Assembly (NCBI GenBank): GCA_020636405.1 | Contig: JACJXW010000006.1 | Coordinates: forward strand, 620,001 to 684,000 | DNA: 64,000 nucleotides | Source of the DNA: Lewinellaceae bacterium | Lineage (GTDB): Bacteria > Bacteroidota > Bacteroidia > Chitinophagales > Saprospiraceae | Direction: 5' to 3' | Shown: piece after piece, positions 59,045 to 64,000 of the stretch | Numbering within the stretch: position 1 is the first letter of the stretch | Layout of the letters: each line of letters starts with the position of its first letter | Notes under the pieces: generated by a model | What the model saw: only the letters and a program-made list of their open reading frames with translations | Told to the model about the DNA's origin: nothing | Database searches by the model: none | Translations under genes and position numbers: made by a program

Positions 59045-59623
59045 ATGTCTGGCCCCGATAATTTTCGAAACGTATCCCGCGAGTTTTTGCTCACCATGGC
59101 CTTCTGGCTGGCCCTGCTGCTCTTTGGCGCCGCCGGGCTGGGCCTGTTGCAGCCCCGCCAGGCATCCTTCAGGTGCGGGGCCGAAGAAGTTGTCCTATAC
59201 CAGGCCGAACCCTTTTTTAAAGGTAAAGGCGGCCTCTTTTCCGGCGCCCCCCGCCAAACGGATAAGTTTTCGTTTGAAGGGAACTACAGCCTCGCTGTTT
59301 TTCCCGATAATCCCTATGGTTTTGAACTGAAAGTGCCCAACCTTACCGGTACCGAACAATTGGAGCTGGAAGTATGGCGCTATGTGGAAAACGGAGGCCC
59401 CGCCTCCGGGCACATCGTCGCCGAAGTGCCCGGCCTGATGTGGCAAAGCTGTAACGAAGCGGTTGAGGTGCGCGACAACGGCTGGCAGCGCTTGTTCTGC
59501 ACTCTGGAGGTGCCCGCCAACAGCCGCAACCGCGAGCTGAAAGTGTACTGCTGGAACAGCGGCCCTGATCCGGTTTTTTTTGATAACATTCGGGTGAATG
59601 TGAAACGACGGTATCCTTTATGA
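59045..59623 (+). CDS. Hypothetical membrane-anchored protein
   Basis: 192 residues from ATG 59045; a TTG at 59006 would overlap the region of the divergent promoter. One membrane segment near the N-terminus (FLLTMAFWLALLLFGAAGLG), then an extracytoplasmic beta-rich domain (YSLAVFPDNPYGFELKVPNL; LKVYCWNSGPDPVFFDNIRV) that resembles carbohydrate-binding jelly-roll modules in pattern only. Divergent from the MBOAT operon, so it may belong to the same cell-surface function. Convergent with the transporter gene, 17 bases apart. Confidence 0.65.
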   Translation: MSGPDNFRNVSREFLLTMAFWLALLLFGAAGLGLLQPRQASFRCGAEEVVLYQAEPFFKGKGGLFSGAPRQTDKFSFEGNYSLAVFPDNPYGFELKVPNLTGTEQLELEVWRYVENGGPASGHIVAEVPGLMWQSCNEAVEVRDNGWQRLFCTLEVPANSRNRELKVYCWNSGPDPVFFDNIRVNVKRRYPL

Positions 59624-59640
59624 GTGGGAAAACAGGAGTA

Positions 59641-61014
59641 CTATCCCTCAACCCGTATCTCGCCAACATGAAAAGCTTTCCCGTCCTCCCTGTAAAAGCC
59701 AAATAGCACCAACCCCGTCAGGCAGAACACTACCGCCAATACCGCCGCAGCAACCACGCCGGCAGGCTGCGCTGCACTTTTCCCCAGCAACAGTAAGGAG
59801 GGAAAGATCAAATTGGCAAGCGAAATGCCGCCTTTCATCATAAAGTTGCGTACGGCATAGAACATGCCCGGCTGGTAATGCCCGGAGGATGCCTGGTGCT
59901 GGTGCGCCACATCGGCGATAATGGCGTTGGGGATGATGCCGAAGGAAGCCAGCGGGAAACCGGACAATACCGCCAAAAGGTAAAAAAGCGGGCGTCGGGG
60001 AAGGTCCAGCCAGCCAACTGCCGCGGTGAGGGCAAAAATGAGGCTGAATACCAGAAAAGCGGCGAGGATGAGGCGTTTCTTGCCGTACTTCCGGACGAGG
60101 ATGTTGACCGGCAGGTAAAACAGAAAGCTGCAAACAAAACCGATGGCGAGAAAGGTGGTGGCCTCTGCCTTATCCAGTTCGAAGAGGATGGTGACAAAGT
60201 AACTGACTCCCAGTTGGATGAATGTCAAGGCCAGCCAGTACATGAGGTCGGAGGCCAGGAAAAAGCGGAAGTTGCGGTTGGCAAAAACACTTCTCAGGGA
60301 GTCCAGGGGGGGAGCATCGAGGCGCTGCTGGTAGGCGTAGCGCTTTTCCTGCAGGAAAAATACCGGAACCAGCATGAACACCAGGGACAGCAGGGCGAAC
60401 AGGCCGATGGCCAGCTGGAATGCCTGTGTTGAGGAGAAGCTCTTTTCAAAAACCGATTGCAACAGGTAAGCGTTGCTGCCCATCAGGAAGCCCAGCGCCC
60501 AGGCCACGGAAATGACAGTGCTGATCAGCATCCGGTCACCGGGATAGTGCCCCAACTCGCTGATCAGGGCAGTATATGGAATAACGTAAAGCGTAAGGAA
60601 GAAATAGAACAGGACGATCGTCCCCACCAACCATAGGTTGTTGATCCACCCGGGTTCCGCGGCCGGAGGGTAAAAGATGAGGAAAGACAGCAGCGCAAAG
60701 GGGAGGGCGGCGATGCCCATCAGCCGCCGCCGCTTGCCGTTGGGCGCCTCCATGCGGTCCGACCAACCGGCGATCAGCGGGTCGGTGACGGCGTCGAACA
60801 GGCGGCCCCCGAAGTTGACGAAACCGATGATGGTGCCGATGCCCAGTACGGCGCCCTGATAGATGTAACTGGGAAAAACGGCAGTCGCCTCCGACTGCGG
60901 CGGCATGTAAAAGTAAACCAGCAGGTTGGCGGCGCCGAAGCTGGCCAGCGACCATCCGAGCTGGCCGATGGCGTAAATGATGACCTGGGACAAGGGTGGG
61001 CGAGGGCGGTTCAT
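59641..61014 (-). CDS. MFS transporter, GPH (MelB-like) sugar:cation symporter type
   Basis: 457 residues from ATG 61014; a longer frame to 61119 adds an unlikely 35 residues. Twelve predicted membrane segments. Characteristic GPH motifs: FVNFGGRLFDAVTDPLIAGW with the conserved R-x-x-D-A-x-x-D-P, SDRMEAPNGKRRRLMGIAAL, and YVIPYTALISELGHYPGDRM. Transports a sugar or related solute with a cation; the substrate cannot be read here. No sugar-use genes stand next to it. The gap upstream (61015-61260) shows nothing else. Confidence 0.88.
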   Translation of the reverse strand: MNRPRPPLSQVIIYAIGQLGWSLASFGAANLLVYFYMPPQSEATAVFPSYIYQGAVLGIGTIIGFVNFGGRLFDAVTDPLIAGWSDRMEAPNGKRRRLMGIAALPFALLSFLIFYPPAAEPGWINNLWLVGTIVLFYFFLTLYVIPYTALISELGHYPGDRMLISTVISVAWALGFLMGSNAYLLQSVFEKSFSSTQAFQLAIGLFALLSLVFMLVPVFFLQEKRYAYQQRLDAPPLDSLRSVFANRNFRFFLASDLMYWLALTFIQLGVSYFVTILFELDKAEATTFLAIGFVCSFLFYLPVNILVRKYGKKRLILAAFLVFSLIFALTAAVGWLDLPRRPLFYLLAVLSGFPLASFGIIPNAIIADVAHQHQASSGHYQPGMFYAVRNFMMKGGISLANLIFPSLLLLGKSAAQPAGVVAAAVLAVVFCLTGLVLFGFYREDGKAFHVGEIRVEG

Positions 61015-61260
61015 GATAGGCGTCTCGGTGCTAATAAGTACCCAAGGTACAAATCCAACGATAATAATGGAGAATGGGTCGGAGAAAAAAGGAGTGGGGG
61101 GTTCCCCTTCACAGGGCAATTGAGTTAGGTAGCATTAATTAAACCCCCGTACTCCGGCATAGTTTTGATTAAAATCAAGCTGTAGAACATACTTTTTGTC
61201 CTACTTTTTCTGAGGTTTTGTTTTCCAGCGGAGTAAAAGCTTGGCCCTTCCTAAAAAGGA

Positions 61261-61291
61261 GGGCTTTCCAGAGAGAGAGTTTGGAAAGCCC
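61261..61291 (-). terminator. Hairpin, possible minus-strand terminator
   Basis: GGGCTTTCC (61261-61269) and GGAAAGCCC (61283-61291) form a perfect 9-bp stem with a 13-base loop. Read on the minus strand it is followed by CTCCTTTTTAGG. It could stop transcripts coming from the insertion sequence before the transporter gene. Confidence 0.45.
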
Positions 61292-61466
61292 TTCATTGTA
61301 AACACGCTTCTTGTTGATAGGTGAATAGGAAGGATGTAGAATTTATAACTAGGGTTTAGTTTTACAAAGTCCTTACTAACTCAAGCTGCTACAAAGGTAA
61401 GGTGTAAATATTTCTGGCGAAACCCCATGATCATGGGGTGCTCTTCGGCAAACTCAGGGGGAGAGG

Positions 61467-61563
61467 GTTGGATTGCTGGATTGCTGGATTGCTGGATTGC
61501 TGGATGGTTGGATTGCTGGATTGCTGGATGGTTGGATTGCTGGATGGTTGGATGGTTGGATGG
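61467..61563. repeat. 8-bp tandem repeat array, left part (units GGATTGCT/GGATGGTT)
   Basis: About twelve 8-base units of two variants. The array continues at 62913-62990 on the other side of the insertion sequence, so the two halves were one array before the insertion. Confidence 0.9.
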
Positions 61564-62912
61564 TTGCGGGGCGACTTTAAGTTTTGACGACCCCATGCGA
61601 CAAAAAGATTTATAAAAAAGTTCATTGACATATGTTCAGATTATAGAGATTTTGTTTTGAGAACCTTTGATCGGGCAGAGCCAAGACGATATTCTGGTTT
61701 TTATCCAGGCAGAGCCAAGAGAGGCTGTCCGGATCGAACTTTACAAAAACAACCTGTCCGCGATATTTGAAGCCTACTTGGAACTTCTGGCTATAGAGGC
61801 TGATGGTTCCATAGGCGCTCACTTTTCTCGGATAAATAGCCTGTGCCAAGAACGCATAAGCTTTTTGTTCGTCAAAGAGAGCTTGCTCAAAAGGCCGTGC
61901 TTTTTCGTAAAGGCCTGGAAAGACTCTTTTTCTTGGCACATTACCAATGCGGCGCACCGGATAAATATCTCTTTGAAATCGGCAGGCCTCATCCAAGTTT
62001 TGTTGCATTTGGGCGATGCTTTTACACTCGAACACCTCGGCCCAACGGGAAGAGGTGCCTTGGTTATTCTCTACATGAGGGTTGTCCTGGGGTTGCCTGG
62101 GGCGGTTCAAAATTGGCTGAATGCCCCAGGCTATTAGCCAAAGGGACATAAAGGGAATGACATCCCGAGTAGGAACGCCGAAGGGTTCGCCGTTGTCGCT
62201 ACGGATGGCTCTGGGCATTCCCCATTCTGTGAAAGCTTCGAGCAATAGTTGCCGGATCTGGGCTAGGGGTACCTGATTAATCCTGGCGTGGGGGGAAAAC
62301 CTCAGCTTTCAGCTGAGCGTTGGTTTTGGCATCTGTTATGTTTAGAAAACAGGCTTTTTGCTTTCCTCCATCGAACTCAATGCGCTCCTTAGCATCCACC
62401 TCCCATTCATCATGGGGCTGCCGGGGGCGGCTTTGAGGTGGAACCTTGGGCAAAGTGGGTTGGGGAACCTTGCCAGTGGCTAAGCCCAATCTTCTCTGGT
62501 AATGCCGTACGCTCTGTAAGGGCAAAGCCGGATAACACTCTTTTACACGAGTGATGATATAAGGCACCCCCCAAGATGGATGAAGGTGCTTCAACAGCCG
62601 CACTAAACGAAAACTCTTTTCATGTCCTGCTTCGGCCCGGCGCCCACATTTAGAATAATTGGGGCGTAAAGCGCTTTCCCCCTGGGCTTCATACCTAAGG
62701 CATAATGTCCTTACAGTGTGATAATTAACCCCGTAGCGCCGAGAAAGGGCGGCATAGCTTAATCCCTCGCTTCTGTCCGTAACGATCTGAAGGCGTAGCG
62801 AAGCTTCCTTTGCCTGTGCCATGATCTCTATAATTTGATTCTATGTCAATGAACGTTTTTTTATAAATCTTTCTGACGTGGCAACTCGTCAAAACTTAAA
62901 GTCGCCCCGCAA
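61564..62912 (-). mobile_element. Insertion sequence, 1349 bp, integrase-core (rve) type
   Basis: The perfect 27-base terminal repeats begin TTGCGGGGCGACTTTAAG and read on to TTTTGACGA at both ends. Behind them a further stretch is similar in inverted orientation (AAAGATTTATAAAAAA, GTTCATTGACATA). Between them lies a transposase gene in two frames (61622-62822). TGG flanks both ends, but the exact target duplication is unclear because the target is a repeat array. Transposase resembles IS481/IS3-like rve enzymes; family not assigned firmly. Confidence 0.85.
61622..62822 (-). pseudogene. Transposase of the insertion sequence, frameshifted
   Basis: First frame 62822-62277 (181 residues): helix-turn-helix parts (GLSYAALSRRYGVNYHTVRT; LQSVRHYQRRLGLATG) and the start of the rve core with the first catalytic Asp (DEWEVDAKERIEFDGG). 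Second frame, about 62275-61622: second Asp in AIRSDNGEPFG and the catalytic Glu in DNPHVENNQGTSSRW. They join if one C is removed from a run of six C near 62285, giving a protein of about 400 residues. All three catalytic acids are present. A +1 frameshift signal is possible, but a mutated or misread homopolymer is likelier. Confidence 0.8.
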
Positions 62913-62990
62913 TGGTTGGATTGCTGGATTGCTGGATTGCTGGATTGCTGGATGGTTGGATTGCTGGATGGTTGGATGGTTGGATGGCTC
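62913..62990. repeat. 8-bp tandem repeat array, right part
   Basis: Same GGATTGCT/GGATGGTT units as 61467-61563, ending before the purU promoter region. Confidence 0.9.
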
Positions 62991-63042
62991 CTTCAACCAT
63001 GCATCCATTTAACAATATCAACCATTCAACCATGAAATCTCC

Positions 63043-63050
63043 TATATTTG
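63043..63050 (+). promoter_or_regulatory. Bacteroidota -7 promoter box for purU
   Basis: TATATTTG, exact TAnnTTTG, 28 bases before the ATG at 63078. A frame start at 63048 falls inside it and is therefore unlikely. Confidence 0.5.
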
Positions 63051-63077
63051 CACCTCGTTTTAAAAAACCATGAACTC

Positions 63078-63947
63078 ATGAACACCCAAAACGGCAATAC
63101 CGCCATACTATTGATGCACTGCCCGGACCAGACCGGGCTGGTGGCGGCGGTGACGGATTTCCTGTACAAGAATAACGGCAACATCATTAGCCTGGACCAG
63201 TACGTCGACCGACAGGCCATGCGCTTCTTTATGCGGGTGGAATGGGAACTGGAAGGCTTCGCCATTCCGGAAGAGAAGATCGATGATTACTTCGGGACGC
63301 TCATCGGGCAGAAGTTCGGCATGGAATGGCAGCTGCATTTTTCTGCCCAACGGCCCCGTATGGCCATCTTCGTTTCCAAGATGTCCCATTGCTTGTACGA
63401 TATCCTCCAGCGCTGCGTCTCCGGCGAATGGCCGGTAGATATCCCCATGATCATCAGCAACCACGAGAACCTGAGCTATATCGCCGAGCGCTTTGAGATC
63501 CCCTTCGAGGTTTTTCCCATCACCAAAGACAACAAGGAGGAGCAGGAGCAAAAACAGATCGAATTGCTGCGCTCCCTGGATGTGGATTTCGTCGTCCTGG
63601 CCCGCTATATGCAGATCCTGTCGGATGACTTTGTGAGCGCCTTTCCCAACCGAATCATCAATATCCACCATTCCTTCCTGCCAGCCTTTAAGGGCGCCAA
63701 GCCCTACCACTCCGCTTACAACCGGGGCGTAAAGGTGATCGGCGCTACCAGCCACTACGTTACCGCCGACCTGGACGAAGGGCCCATCATCGAGCAGGAC
63801 GTCCGCCGCATCTCCCACAAAGACAGCGTAAAAGACCTCATCCGCATCGGCAAGGACCTGGAGAAGGTCGTCCTGGCCCGCGCCATCTGGCTGGAGATCC
63901 AACACAAGATCCTGCCGTTCAAGAATAAGACGGTGGTTTTTGATTGA
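63078..63947 (+). CDS. purU: Formyltetrahydrofolate deformylase
   Basis: 289 residues from ATG 63078. Hydrolyses 10-formyltetrahydrofolate to formate and tetrahydrofolate, balancing one-carbon pools and feeding PurT. An N-terminal ACT domain (1-80: LLMHCPDQTGLVAAVTDFLY) is followed by the formyltransferase-fold domain: IFVSKMSHCLYDILQR, DFVVLARYMQILSDDF, IINIHHSFLPAFKGAKPYHS (catalytic His), GVKVIGATSHYVTADLDEGP (catalytic Asp nearby). Only short sequence follows to the window end at 64000, with no further gene visible. Confidence 0.95.
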   Translation: MNTQNGNTAILLMHCPDQTGLVAAVTDFLYKNNGNIISLDQYVDRQAMRFFMRVEWELEGFAIPEEKIDDYFGTLIGQKFGMEWQLHFSAQRPRMAIFVSKMSHCLYDILQRCVSGEWPVDIPMIISNHENLSYIAERFEIPFEVFPITKDNKEEQEQKQIELLRSLDVDFVVLARYMQILSDDFVSAFPNRIINIHHSFLPAFKGAKPYHSAYNRGVKVIGATSHYVTADLDEGPIIEQDVRRISHKDSVKDLIRIGKDLEKVVLARAIWLEIQHKILPFKNKTVVFD

Positions 63948-64000
63948 ACTGGAAGGTTGGGAAATGTAAGCGTGTGTATGTGGGTATTGAACCTCCATCG

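Noticed and set aside
61467..61563. Possible CRISPR array because of regular repeats
   Set aside because: Units are 8 bases with no unique spacers; it is a simple tandem repeat.
62246..62290. Programmed -1 frameshift in the transposase
   Set aside because: Joining the frames needs a +1 shift, and the C-run is not a -1 slippery heptamer.

Overview
The window looks like a chromosomal segment of a Bacteroidota bacterium, most likely of the Saprospiria (Lewinella/Haliscomenobacter/Phaeodactylibacter type). The reasons are several large secreted proteins ending in a type IX secretion (T9SS) type-A sorting domain (PNPxxxx ... GLYLVRI ... K-L-hydrophobic), promoter -7 boxes of the Bacteroidota form TAnnTTTG close upstream of starts, LytTR two-component signalling, and a protein-coding style typical of the phylum. 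No rRNA, tRNA or CRISPR array was seen.

Layout. 1-4070: three tandem paralogous secreted zinc metalloproteases on the minus strand, the first cut by the window edge. 4479-34633: ordinary core genes. These are malate dehydrogenase, a thioredoxin-fold protein, a VWA protein, an AraC/cupin/DUF3237 cluster, a serine esterase, an ABC exporter operon, a T9SS esterase, a LytS/LytTR two-component pair, miaE, a prolyl oligopeptidase followed by the diadenylate cyclase cdaA, two M20 peptidases, a candidate structured small RNA (26052-26263), a 1492-residue TPR/purple-acid-phosphatase surface protein, an M1 aminopeptidase and a glycerophosphodiesterase.

34695-51350 is an accessory island. It holds six or more partial copies of one Rhs core, none with an N-terminal part. 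The better preserved copies are joined to different C-terminal toxin tips: papain-like, two zincins, and two barnase-family RNases of which one is dead. Each tip is followed by a candidate immunity gene (exported, lipoprotein, membrane or barstar-like). Between them lie toxin-antitoxin modules (ParDE/RelE-like, two PIN modules, a lone antitoxin) and two copies of a small-protein + HNH nuclease pair. The Rhs copies are interrupted at the same codons by small palindromic elements: a 192-bp element with 4-bp target duplication, a 69-bp double hairpin carrying an in-frame stop, and a mosaic hairpin element at two fixed sites. A separate two-hairpin repeat closes several cassettes. The array reads as a store of Rhs tips and immunity genes that may exchange with a full-length rhs gene outside the window; that last step is inference.

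51515-64000: core genes resume with a class-C beta-lactamase-like hydrolase, a Uma2 nuclease-fold protein, recQ, an AlgI/AlgX-type O-acetylation operon, an MFS/GPH transporter, and purU. A 1349-bp insertion sequence with a frameshifted transposase has split an 8-bp tandem repeat array just before purU.
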